From Mucilaginibacter tolerans (GTDB taxonomy: Bacteria > Bacteroidota > Bacteroidia > Sphingobacteriales > Sphingobacteriaceae), in contig NZ_JAUMKB010000002.1 of NCBI RefSeq assembly GCF_030519375.1, positions 186,001-250,000 of the forward strand: a stretch of 64,000 bases of DNA, read 5' to 3'. The notes below the pieces were generated by a model. The model was not told the DNA's origin, did no database searches, and saw nothing but the letters and a program-made list of their open reading frames with translations. Position 1 is the stretch's first letter. Each line of letters opens with the position of its first letter. Made by a program: the position numbers and the translations under genes. Shown piece by piece: positions 17,971 through 26,303 of this stretch.

Positions 17971-18733
17971 AAAATTCCCTGATAGGCTGAAACTGTGGAT
18001 GTAAAGACACCACTTCGCCAATGACAATTAAAGCAGGCGAGGTGATCTTTTTCTCCTCAACAATCTCTGTAATAGTATCTATAATGCCAATGGCTACTTT
18101 TTCATTTTCGGTCGAACCGCTTTGAATTACAGCTACAGGCATGCGTTGTTTACCTTCTTTTTTGAATATTTCGGCAATTTCGCTCAGTTTATGCAGGCCC
18201 ATCAAAACAACAACAGTCGCCCTGGTACGAGCCGCCTCATAAAGATCATTTGATATATTGCCGTCGGCTTTTGTACCCGTTACTACCCAAAAGCTTTCGC
18301 TCATACCGCGATGAGTAACCGGGATATGCTGTAATCCTGGAACACCAATTGAACTTGATATGCCGGGAATTACTTCTGTGTGGATGCTGTAAGAAGCCGC
18401 ATGATCCAACTCTTCATAACCACGGCCGAATACAAACGGGTCGCCGCCTTTTAAACGCACAACATGGCCATAATTCAAGGCATAATCAATCATTAATTTA
18501 TTGATCGCATCTTGTGAAAAAGAATGATCTCCCGAACGTTTACCTACATAAACCTTAGTTGCATGCTCCGGCGCAAAGTCAAGCAATTCTTCGTTTACCA
18601 AAGCATCATAAAGCACCACGTCTGCGGTTTTAAGTGCTTTTATACCTTTTATGGTAATCAGTTCGGCGTCGCCGGGGCCTGCACCAACCAGAGTAATACG
18701 TGGTTCCTTAATTTCTTTTTTTATATCTATCAT
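17948..18733 (-). CDS. cobA: Uroporphyrinogen-III C-methyltransferase
   Basis: SAM-dependent enzyme making precorrin-2, the siroheme precursor needed by the sulfite reductase of this operon. The 261-residue protein has TLVGAGPGDAELITIKG near the N-terminus, VVLYDALV, the hallmark VVRLKGGDPFVFGRGYEE, PGISSSIGVPGL and PVTHRG. It overlaps sir by 4 nt (ATGA) and the fusion gene by 23 nt. Together CobA plus the next gene replace the three activities of E. coli CysG. Confidence 0.95.
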   Translation of the reverse strand: MIDIKKEIKEPRITLVGAGPGDAELITIKGIKALKTADVVLYDALVNEELLDFAPEHATKVYVGKRSGDHSFSQDAINKLMIDYALNYGHVVRLKGGDPFVFGRGYEELDHAASYSIHTEVIPGISSSIGVPGLQHIPVTHRGMSESFWVVTGTKADGNISNDLYEAARTRATVVVLMGLHKLSEIAEIFKKEGKQRMPVAVIQSGSTENEKVAIGIIDTITEIVEEKKITSPALIVIGEVVSLHPQFQPIREFYGIISQE

Positions 18734-20823
18734 GATTGCACCAATGCCTCTCTTTTTGCTTTAACATTTGCTAAAAATGCTTCAGCCTGTTTGCGGTAAG
18801 CTGTCGCAAATTCTTCAGAAGGTTCATTTTTGTTAATCTGCAATACCGTGTCACTAAACGTACCGTCAAAATTAAATTCTCCAGTGGCTATATATTGCTT
18901 GTCGAATTCATTAATGATGCCAATTTGGGTACCAACATTGATATTTTTATCCAACAACAATGCCTTTGCTGAGCTGATGAATACATTGTAGGAATGATAA
19001 ATAGTATCGGCCCAGGCACCATTTGCAAATGATTCATTTGCCCAGCCTGATTTCTCATCAGCTTCGTATAATAATGTAGCAACCAAATCGATCACTACGC
19101 CAGCACACTCACCAACACCAATAGCTGGGACGAAAGTTTCTTCATGCCCCCAGTCTACAAACTCATCATCTTTCAGGGTTGACAGATCAGCCAGTGGTTT
19201 TAACATCTGGTAGAAATAGTCTTTTCCCTGTCTGTCGTAATAATGGTGGAAAAGCTCGTCTTCTATTGAATTTTGCTTGTAATCGTCCAAAACGGTTCTT
19301 AATACAACATCAGCCCTTTTAGCAGGAACTTTGATGATCTTTTCAGCAGCACGACCAATTCCATCGCCAACTGTACCGCCACCCAACAAAACCTGCATCG
19401 ATGGTAACACCTTCAAACCGGCTTTAAGTGAGCTGCCATGGAAACCAATATGGGCCAAACCATGCTGACCACAAGAGTTCATACAGCCGCTTATTTTGAT
19501 CTTGATATCGCGGTTGAAGATCAGATCTTCATATTCATTATAGATGATATCTTCCAGGACACGGGCAAAGGTCATACTATTGGAAATACCCAGGTTACAC
19601 GTATCGGTACCTGGGCAAGTAGTCACATCGGCTACGCTGTCAAAACCGGGGGCTGACATATCCAAAGCGGTTAAACCCGCATATAAAGCCGGCAATGCTT
19701 CTTTTCTTACATATTTTAACAGCAAGCCCTGATTTTGGGTAATACGTAACTCATCTGCCACATAAGGGCGGATGGCCTCAACAAACTTTCTCGCTACATC
19801 TGTATGGATATCGCCAACAGGGACCTTTACATATACGCCATAAAAGCCTTGCTGCTTTTGTTCAAATACATTGGTTGCCAACCATTGTTCGTAACGCAAT
19901 GGGTTGTCCATCTTTGCCTCAGGAATGATTAAAGGCTCGGGTATAACCGGCATGTCTAGCACATCACGGTTAATAGGGTAGGTTTTTACTTTGTTAGCAA
20001 TTCTTTCCTCTTTTACCAGTCTTAATACTTCTTCCAGGCCTAATTTCTGGATCACATATTTTAGCCGTGCTTTATTACGGTTATTGCGTTCGCCATAACG
20101 GTCAAAAACACGGATAACTGATTCGATATAAGGAATCAATTGATCTTCGGGCAAAAATTCTTCAACAATGCTTGCCAAAATAGGCTGAGCACCTAAACCC
20201 CCACCAAGCAATATTTTAAAGCCACGCTCACCTTTATCATTTATTTTAGGGATAGCGCCAATATCATGTACATATGAAAATGCGGTATCCTCATCGCTTG
20301 ACGAAAAGGAAATCTTAAACTTACGGCCCATTTCCTGACAGATAGGATTGCGCAGAAAGAATTCAAACGCAGCATGAGCATAAGGCGAAACATCAAACGG
20401 CTCTTTCGGATCAATACCCGCAGTAGGAGAGGCAGTCACATTTCTTACGGTATTGCCGCATGCTTCACGCAGGGTGATATCGTCCTGCGCCAGTTCGGCC
20501 CAAAGTTGAGGTGTACGGTCCAAACTAACATAATGTATTTGAATATCCTGGCGTGTGGTTAAGTGCAGGTTATGGCTCGCATACTCATCAGATACGTCAG
20601 CAATGCGCAGCAGTTGTTTAAACGTAACTTTACCAAAAGGTAATTTGATACGAACCATTTGCACACCGGGCTGGCGCTGACCATAAACGCCGCGGGCCAG
20701 ACGCAAGCTCCTAAACTTTTCATCATGTATCTTACCTTCACGGAAAGCTCTGATCTTCTTTTCCAGATCGATAATATCCTTCTCCACAACCGGATTTTCC
20801 AGTTCAGTTCTGAAGCTTTGCAT
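18730..20823 (-). CDS. Ferredoxin-type sulfite (or nitrite) reductase
   Basis: Siroheme/[4Fe-4S] hemoprotein reducing sulfite to sulfide. The 697-residue protein has two ferredoxin-like plus siroheme-binding repeats. TTRQDIQIHY (89-98) is the conserved siroheme-contact block. Cluster ligands are Cys403 and Cys409 in CPGTDTCNLG and Cys447 and Cys451 in GCMNSCGQH. About 130 C-terminal residues (from about 560) form an extra helical domain, seen in Bacteroidetes homologues and possibly HEPN-like. Sulfite is preferred over nitrite because it heads an operon of sulfate assimilation genes. No NADPH flavoprotein partner (CysJ) is present nearby. Confidence 0.9.
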   Translation of the reverse strand: MQSFRTELENPVVEKDIIDLEKKIRAFREGKIHDEKFRSLRLARGVYGQRQPGVQMVRIKLPFGKVTFKQLLRIADVSDEYASHNLHLTTRQDIQIHYVSLDRTPQLWAELAQDDITLREACGNTVRNVTASPTAGIDPKEPFDVSPYAHAAFEFFLRNPICQEMGRKFKISFSSSDEDTAFSYVHDIGAIPKINDKGERGFKILLGGGLGAQPILASIVEEFLPEDQLIPYIESVIRVFDRYGERNNRNKARLKYVIQKLGLEEVLRLVKEERIANKVKTYPINRDVLDMPVIPEPLIIPEAKMDNPLRYEQWLATNVFEQKQQGFYGVYVKVPVGDIHTDVARKFVEAIRPYVADELRITQNQGLLLKYVRKEALPALYAGLTALDMSAPGFDSVADVTTCPGTDTCNLGISNSMTFARVLEDIIYNEYEDLIFNRDIKIKISGCMNSCGQHGLAHIGFHGSSLKAGLKVLPSMQVLLGGGTVGDGIGRAAEKIIKVPAKRADVVLRTVLDDYKQNSIEDELFHHYYDRQGKDYFYQMLKPLADLSTLKDDEFVDWGHEETFVPAIGVGECAGVVIDLVATLLYEADEKSGWANESFANGAWADTIYHSYNVFISSAKALLLDKNINVGTQIGIINEFDKQYIATGEFNFDGTFSDTVLQINKNEPSEEFATAYRKQAEAFLANVKAKREALVQS

Positions 20824-21258
20824 ATCTTCTAATAATTAAATTAATATTTATCTCTTAGTTTGAACCCCAAATATATATATAGTATACGGAAATGGTAGCA
20901 TTTTTTAGTAATATTATTTCTTTTACAGTAAAATTACATACAAAGCCGTTTTTAAACGTACCAAATCTGCGCCAAAGTTTAGTTTGAGAATCGGTATACG
21001 CAAGTGATTGAATTTTAGATACTCGCGAATCAAATCAGACATTTTGCGTTACTCTGTATACAATTGAAATTCAAGTAAATACAATGCCCGTTTTTTTCTC
21101 AATAGAAAAACTCGGGAAACTATTTTTTTAAATTATTCAGAAGAAAAAGTAAAAAAATCCTCTAGGGCTAAGTAAATAATTAAAGGCATAGTTTTAACCA
21201 ATACTCAATTGGGGAAAAATATACCCTTTGTATTACAGTAAATTTCTAACGGAGAGCT
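20824..21258 (-). promoter_or_regulatory. Long upstream region of the sulfate-assimilation operon
   Basis: 435 nt without a gene, AT-rich. It holds three GTATAC palindromes (20882-20887, 20994-20999, 21056-21061) and an AT run TATATATATAG near 20872. These could be operators for the adjacent Rrf2 regulator, but no protein-binding consensus can be confirmed. I could not recognise a riboswitch. Confidence 0.4.
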
Positions 21259-21693
21259 TCAAACTTTGATCAGCGTATTTTCTCTGGCTATTACATCGGC
21301 TATACTAGTTTCCGACAGAATTTTAAGCGTTGCATCTCGCACATCAATAAACACATCACGGATGCCACACGTGGTTTCCTGCTTGCACTCATCGCATTTA
21401 TGATAAAAGTTGAGGCTGGCACAAGGCACCATCGCAATAGGCCCATCGGTAATACGCATGATGCTTACCAGGTAAATATCTTTTGGATCTTTATTTAAGC
21501 TATAACCACCTCCGGCGCCCTTTTTACTGTAAAGGAACCCGGCATTACGTAAGTCCAGCAATATCTGTTCAAGGAATTTTTTAGGAATCCGTTCCTCTTC
21601 CGCGATTTTGGAGATTTGCATTGGTGGTTTATCGACATTCTTTCCCAGCACTACCAGGGCCTTAATGGCATATTTCGTTTTTTTCGATAGCAT
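21259..21693 (-). CDS. Rrf2-family transcriptional regulator
   Basis: A 144-residue DNA-binding protein. The winged-helix part covers about residues 1-75 (KTKYAIKALVVL, IAEEERIPKKFLEQIL, GFLYSKKGAGGGYSL). The sensor loop has four cysteines, Cys91, Cys100, Cys103 and Cys109 (VPCASLNF, HKCDECK, TTCGIRD), which could bind an iron-sulfur cluster as in IscR, whereas CymR-type members do not. It lies directly upstream of the sulfate assimilation operon on the same strand, so it is a candidate regulator of cysteine synthesis. An AT-rich stretch at 21724-21785 before its gene could allow autoregulation. Confidence 0.88.
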   Translation of the reverse strand: MLSKKTKYAIKALVVLGKNVDKPPMQISKIAEEERIPKKFLEQILLDLRNAGFLYSKKGAGGGYSLNKDPKDIYLVSIMRITDGPIAMVPCASLNFYHKCDECKQETTCGIRDVFIDVRDATLKILSETSIADVIARENTLIKV

Positions 21694-21783
21694 TTAATAA
21701 TATTAAAACTTACAAAGATAGGTAAATATATTATGTCTATATAATTGGTCGGCTGTACGTACTATTTAAAGTAAATATAGTAT

Positions 21784-22062
21784 TTATTTTTTATCAGAAT
21801 GTCCAAGACTTTTTGCAGGATTCACTATATCTCGCACTAATTGCTTTATTTCTTTTATTTCAGGGAAACGCGCCCATTCTTTATGGTCATAAATAACGGC
21901 ATCATTTATCCGAATACTGTAGTGCCCCCCGGTTTCACTGGGTTGCAGCGTAACGGCATAAAGTTCATCAGAGAAGGTAGTTAACAATTCCTGGGCCATA
22001 TATGCTGCGCGCAACAGCCAATGGCATTTTGGACAATATTCAATAGTTATAGTCGGTTTCAT
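21784..22062 (-). CDS. SelT/SelW/SelH (Rdx) family thioredoxin-like protein
   Basis: A 92-residue protein of the Rdx family, usually small redox proteins of unknown substrate. The N-terminal strand is followed by the family CxxC, here CPKC at 10-13, with an ordinary Cys in place of selenocysteine. The rest fits the fold: a helix (LLRAAYMAQELLTTF), a strand (YAVTLQP) and TGGHYSIRINDAVIYDHK. It lies 90 nt upstream of the Rrf2 gene on the same strand, which suggests but does not prove a link to thiol or sulfur metabolism. Confidence 0.85.
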   Translation of the reverse strand: MKPTITIEYCPKCHWLLRAAYMAQELLTTFSDELYAVTLQPSETGGHYSIRINDAVIYDHKEWARFPEIKEIKQLVRDIVNPAKSLGHSDKK

Positions 22063-22180
22063 TAAGCCAATTTACAAATCAGCCCGTAAAAAATAAAAAT
22101 ATCATCATAACACGCTAATTAGGAAACGTGTAAAATGATGATATTAAGAATTCAAAATTGTGATTATATGGGAAGGTGGA

Positions 22181-22324
22181 TTACCTACTTTGGATAAAAT
22201 TAAAGCCTAATGCCAGTTTGGGGTTAAAAGGGGCCTTCTTTCTTTTCTTGAAAATATTATTATTGTTAACATATGCGCCCACAGCATTCAATACAGCATC
22301 AAATAAGTTTTCTATTGATTTCAT
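22181..22324 (-). CDS. Possible small ORF, 47 residues
   Basis: An ATG at 22324 opens a 47-codon frame reading MKSIENLFDAVLNAVGAY and ending NPKLALGFNFIQSR. The middle is basic (NIFKKRKKAPF). It has no recognisable domain. It stands alone in a gap of about 480 nt between the Rdx and MOSC genes. The amino-acid composition is plausible, but coding needs comparison with relatives. Confidence 0.4.
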   Translation of the reverse strand: MKSIENLFDAVLNAVGAYVNNNNIFKKRKKAPFNPKLALGFNFIQSR

Positions 22325-22541
22325 ATAAGCAATTTAATTTGGGCTTTATAACGAAAAACAGAAGGCTATGGTTGCAAAAATCTGCGTTTTTGATTATTTC
22401 AGGGGCTTTTTTGGATAAAGCAAGGAGTGGATTCCTGTTTAGATAAAATACTAAAACATGCTGATTGTTAGCGTATTAAATTTACTCTTAATGACTTTCA
22501 AAAAAATTAATTTATAATTTAATTTTCTCGTTAAACGATTG

Positions 22542-23372
22542 CTATACCCCAACTAAAAACCTGTCTTGGTAGTTTAATTTAATTATCTGCAATTCATCCC
22601 CGATTTTAATCTCCCCTAAACCATTATGTGCAAGATTTTGTCCGAACATGATCTTTTTGTCTTTCAGACGGTAACGTGCCAGCGTTTTTAAAGGTTCTTT
22701 ACCAGCAAGGCCATTTTCCTGGTCAATGGTGGTCATTACGCAACGAGCGCAAAGTTTTACACCATAAAAAATAATATCGCCAATTATGAAAGTATGCATC
22801 GCATCTTCCTGGTATGGTTCGCCTCCGGTAAATACAATATTTGGGCGGAAACGGCTCATAGGCAATACTTCTGCCAATTTGCTGTTCAAATCATCCAGGG
22901 AAGATTGACCAATTAGTAAGAATGGATAAGCATCTGAAAACGAAGTGATGCTATCTTCTGAGGTATATCGCTGATCCGTGATGCGGTAGGTGTCATCAGG
23001 CATAAATACTAACCGGCATGGTATCTCAAGCATGCTACTGAACCATTCATCAGCTTCGTTACCTACAAACTGCCCGCGACAGGTATCATCCCATATCGTA
23101 ACTTCTGCAAATTCGTTTTTAACAGCATCAAAAGGAATGGTACACGACGATTGCTTAACCGAATGAGTGATCTTTATGCCTTTGTCTGTTAATGCCGGTT
23201 TGAGCAATGCCATTTGGTGGACATCGCGTTGAGAAATAAAACGGTTATTGTGGTCAACCAGCATCCAGCGGCGGTCATATTGAAAGCCCCTGTCGGTTAC
23301 CAAAGCTTTATCTAAAGCAATTCCCCCTAATGATTTTACTGGATAGATGAATAGTTGGCTGATGCGAAGCAT
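22542..23372 (-). CDS. MOSC-domain protein (mARC/YcbX type)
   Basis: A 276-residue protein from the ATG at 23372 (MLRISQLFIYPVKSLGGI); a start at 23420 would add 16 residues without family support. The N-terminal MOSC barrel (about 1-120) has YPVKSLGG and RWMLVD. The C-terminal MOSC domain (about 130-276) includes FRPNIVFTGGEPYQED and the conserved Cys in KLCARCVMTTID, which in mARC-type proteins binds molybdenum through the cofactor. Probable role: reduction of N-hydroxylated or related compounds. Molybdenum cofactor synthesis genes lie farther downstream. Confidence 0.88.
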   Translation of the reverse strand: MLRISQLFIYPVKSLGGIALDKALVTDRGFQYDRRWMLVDHNNRFISQRDVHQMALLKPALTDKGIKITHSVKQSSCTIPFDAVKNEFAEVTIWDDTCRGQFVGNEADEWFSSMLEIPCRLVFMPDDTYRITDQRYTSEDSITSFSDAYPFLLIGQSSLDDLNSKLAEVLPMSRFRPNIVFTGGEPYQEDAMHTFIIGDIIFYGVKLCARCVMTTIDQENGLAGKEPLKTLARYRLKDKKIMFGQNLAHNGLGEIKIGDELQIIKLNYQDRFLVGV

Positions 23373-23515
23373 TGTTAAAAGTAAAGGCTGTAAAGATAAG
23401 TTTTGTACAGGCCGCGGCAAACAGAGTTATAACAACTTCGTTACATTTTTGAAAGATTGGAATCGGTTTAACACATTTATCCCTACATTTAAAAACCAAT
23501 TTAAAACATCTAATT

Positions 23516-24832
23516 ATGCATCGCAGAAAATTCATCAGGGATGCCTCGCTGGCTACGGCAGGTCTTACTATACTTAATTTCCCGGTATTTGGTAAAAATG
23601 CGCCGAGCAACAAAGTAGTATTAGGCGTAATGGGGGTAAACAGCAGAGGGAATTATCTGGCAAGCAGCTTCGCACAGCTGCCTAATGTTGAAGTCGGCTA
23701 CATCTGCGATGTGGAAGACGGCGCTATAAAAAAAGGCTATGATGCGCTTAAAAATGCACCCCGAAAACCTGAACTGGTACACGACATCCGTAAGCTGGTT
23801 GAAAAGAAGGATTTTGATGCCCTTGTAGTGGCTGCTCCCGATCACTGGCATACACCCGCAGCAATTTTAGGTGCATCACATGGCAAGCATGTATATGTAG
23901 AAAAACCATGCGGGCAAAATGCGCATGAAGGAGAATTAATATCCCAAGCTTTGCATAAATATGGCAAACATATACAAATGGGTAACCAGCGCCGCTCTAT
24001 GCCTTCTCTGATCGACGCCGTTAAACAGGTAAGAGAAGGTGCAATTGGTGATGCCTATTTTGCTAAAGCCTGGTACACCAACAACCGTCAATCTATAGGC
24101 ATAGGAAAACAAATACCGGTACCTTCAACCCTTGATTTTGAACTATGGCAGGGACCTGCGCCTCGCAAACCTTACCAGGATAATTTGGTACATTATAACT
24201 GGCACTGGTTCTGGAACTGGGGAACAGGCGAGGCTTGCAACAACGGTACGCACGAAATTGATTGCTGCCGCTGGTTCTTAGGGGTTGATTATCCTACTAA
24301 AGTGAACTCATCTGGCGGAAGATATGCTTATAAAGACGACTGGCAAACGCCGGACACCCAGGTAGCCAATTTCGAATTCGGAGATAAATGCTCTATTACA
24401 TGGGAAAGTCGCAGTTGCAATAACTTCCCGGTTGAAGGTAGCAGTCGCGGGTTTATTATTTATGGTTCCAAAGGCAGTCTGGTTAACTTAGGTGGCGGTG
24501 ACTACAAAATACTGGATATCAAGAATAAGGTACTGAAAGAAGTAAAATCAGAAGTAGCTGCTGACCCGAACAATACCGTTAGCGCCAACGGCAATCTGGA
24601 TTTTTATCATTTTAAAAACTTTGTGGGTGCTGTTCGCGGGGAGAATGAATTGACTTCGCCAGTAGACGAAGCATCAAAAAGTGTGCTTTTGTGTCATTTG
24701 GCAAATATCTCACAACGCACAGGTATTACATTGAACTGTGATCCAAAGAATGGTTATATCACCAATAGTACTGAAGCCATGAAATTATGGGGCCGCACTT
24801 ACCAAGCAGGCTGGGAACCGAAACTAGCGTAA
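23516..24832 (+). CDS. Gfo/Idh/MocA-family oxidoreductase with Tat-type signal
   Basis: A 438-residue NAD(P)-dependent sugar oxidoreductase. The N-terminus HRRKFIRDASLATAGLTIL carries paired arginines and a hydrophobic run, so export by the Tat route is likely. The Rossmann part has VVLGVMGVNSRGN and ALVVAAPDHWHTPAAI. EKPCGQNAHE matches the EKP motif of the family, and a C-terminal alpha/beta domain follows. It begins a plus-strand cluster with DUF1080, GMC and ThuA proteins, suggesting oxidation or reduction of the C3 of a glycoside outside the cytoplasm. The substrate cannot be read from sequence. Confidence 0.9.
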   Translation: MHRRKFIRDASLATAGLTILNFPVFGKNAPSNKVVLGVMGVNSRGNYLASSFAQLPNVEVGYICDVEDGAIKKGYDALKNAPRKPELVHDIRKLVEKKDFDALVVAAPDHWHTPAAILGASHGKHVYVEKPCGQNAHEGELISQALHKYGKHIQMGNQRRSMPSLIDAVKQVREGAIGDAYFAKAWYTNNRQSIGIGKQIPVPSTLDFELWQGPAPRKPYQDNLVHYNWHWFWNWGTGEACNNGTHEIDCCRWFLGVDYPTKVNSSGGRYAYKDDWQTPDTQVANFEFGDKCSITWESRSCNNFPVEGSSRGFIIYGSKGSLVNLGGGDYKILDIKNKVLKEVKSEVAADPNNTVSANGNLDFYHFKNFVGAVRGENELTSPVDEASKSVLLCHLANISQRTGITLNCDPKNGYITNSTEAMKLWGRTYQAGWEPKLA

Positions 24833-24854
24833 TAATATTTATCCAAATTCTAAC

Positions 24855-26237
24855 ATGAAAAAACAGCAATATTTAATTCTAACAGCTCTGTTATCAGGGC
24901 TTTCGCTATCATGCTACGCGCAGGCTGGCTGGACAAACCTTTTTGACGGTAAAACTCTTAAAGGCTGGAAACAAGCTACAGGGAAGGCTACATATACTGT
25001 TGAGAATGGTGTGATTGTAGGAACTACGGTAGCTCATTCGCCCAATTCATTCCTGGTGACAGATAAGGAATATGGCGATTTTATACTGGAGATCGATATT
25101 AAGGTTGAAAACAATGAAACCAATTCCGGTGTGCAAACACGTAGTCATTACGATCCGAAAGGCAATGATGGTGCAGGGAAAGTATATGGCCGCCAGGTTG
25201 AGGTTGACCCATCAGACCGTAAATGGAGCGGCGGCATCTATGATGAAGGCCGGCGTGACTGGCTGTATCCAATGGACCTAAACGCCAAAGCAAAAGATGC
25301 CTTTAAAGTAGGCGAGTGGAACCATTATCGTATTGAATGTATCGGGAATTCCATCAAAACATGGGTTAATGGTGTAGCCACAGCTTATATGGTGGATACG
25401 GTGGACAGCAAAGGCTTTATAGGCCTGCAGGTACATGGTATCAGCAACGAAGGCCAGGCAGGCAAACACATCTACTTTAAAAACATCAAAATACAAACAG
25501 CTAGGCTTAAACCAAAACCATTCCCTTCAGGCGTTTATGTTGTTGACTATGTATCCAATCATCTAACTGATTATGAGAAAAAAGAAGGCTGGCGCTTGCT
25601 GTTTGACGGCAAAACCAATGCCGGATGGAGAGGGGCAACCTCAACAAGTTTCCCTACTAAGTCCAACGGATGGGTAGTACGCGATGGAACAATGACCATT
25701 TTAGGCTCAGCAGGCGGTGAGGCTGCCAATGTAGGTGATATCGTCACCAAAGAACAATTCAGTGCATTTGATCTGTCGTTTGATTTTAAGATGAGTACAG
25801 GTGCAAACAGTGGTGTAAAATATTTCGTAACGCTGCAGGAAGATACACACGGACAATCGGCTATAGGTTTGGAATACCAGGTGCTGGATGATAAAGTGCA
25901 CCCTGACGCCAAATTGGGACGTAATGGCGACCGAACATTAGCTTCCTTATACGATCTGATCCCTGCAAAAAAACAGGATCGATTTGTACGCCCCATTGGC
26001 GCGTGGAACACTGGCAGGATTATCGTTTTTCCAAATAATCATGTTGAACATTACCTGAATGGAGTAAAAGTGCTGGAATATGAGCGTGGATCCAAAGAAT
26101 TTGAAGACCTGGTGAAGATCAGCAAATATGTGATCTGGAAAAACTTCGGCGAAGCTAAACAGGGGCATCTTTTATTGCAGGATCATGGTTTTGAAGTAAA
26201 TTACAGGAATATCAAAATAAAAGAATTACACAATTAA
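24855..26237 (+). CDS. Secreted protein with two DUF1080 (3-keto-disaccharide hydrolase) domains
   Basis: 460 residues with a signal or lipoprotein leader (LSGLSLSC). It contains two copies of the DUF1080 lectin-like fold. The first starts at about 24 (GWTNLFDGKTLKGWKQATGK) and covers YGDFILEIDIKV and GWSGGIYDEG-like motifs. The second starts at about 239 (GWRLLFDGKTNAGWRGA) and covers FDLSFDFKMSTGANSGVKYF and GLEYQVLDD. The family includes hydrolases acting on 3-keto glycosides. It starts 22 nt after the Gfo/Idh/MocA gene, as expected for a shared transcript. Confidence 0.88.
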   Translation: MKKQQYLILTALLSGLSLSCYAQAGWTNLFDGKTLKGWKQATGKATYTVENGVIVGTTVAHSPNSFLVTDKEYGDFILEIDIKVENNETNSGVQTRSHYDPKGNDGAGKVYGRQVEVDPSDRKWSGGIYDEGRRDWLYPMDLNAKAKDAFKVGEWNHYRIECIGNSIKTWVNGVATAYMVDTVDSKGFIGLQVHGISNEGQAGKHIYFKNIKIQTARLKPKPFPSGVYVVDYVSNHLTDYEKKEGWRLLFDGKTNAGWRGATSTSFPTKSNGWVVRDGTMTILGSAGGEAANVGDIVTKEQFSAFDLSFDFKMSTGANSGVKYFVTLQEDTHGQSAIGLEYQVLDDKVHPDAKLGRNGDRTLASLYDLIPAKKQDRFVRPIGAWNTGRIIVFPNNHVEHYLNGVKVLEYERGSKEFEDLVKISKYVIWKNFGEAKQGHLLLQDHGFEVNYRNIKIKELHN

Positions 26238-26303
26238 AGGATTTTACAGATTAAAATCAGAGATTCAAACAAATAAAACCACTTTAAAACATTTTTTTCA
26301 AAT

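Noticed and set aside
20824..21258. SAM or other riboswitch upstream of the sulfate operon
   Set aside because: No riboswitch core could be recognised on either strand; only repeats and AT-rich sequence were seen.
25571..26011. 146-codon open frame opposite the DUF1080 gene
   Set aside because: It is antisense to a clear two-domain protein and lacks a recognisable domain or start context.
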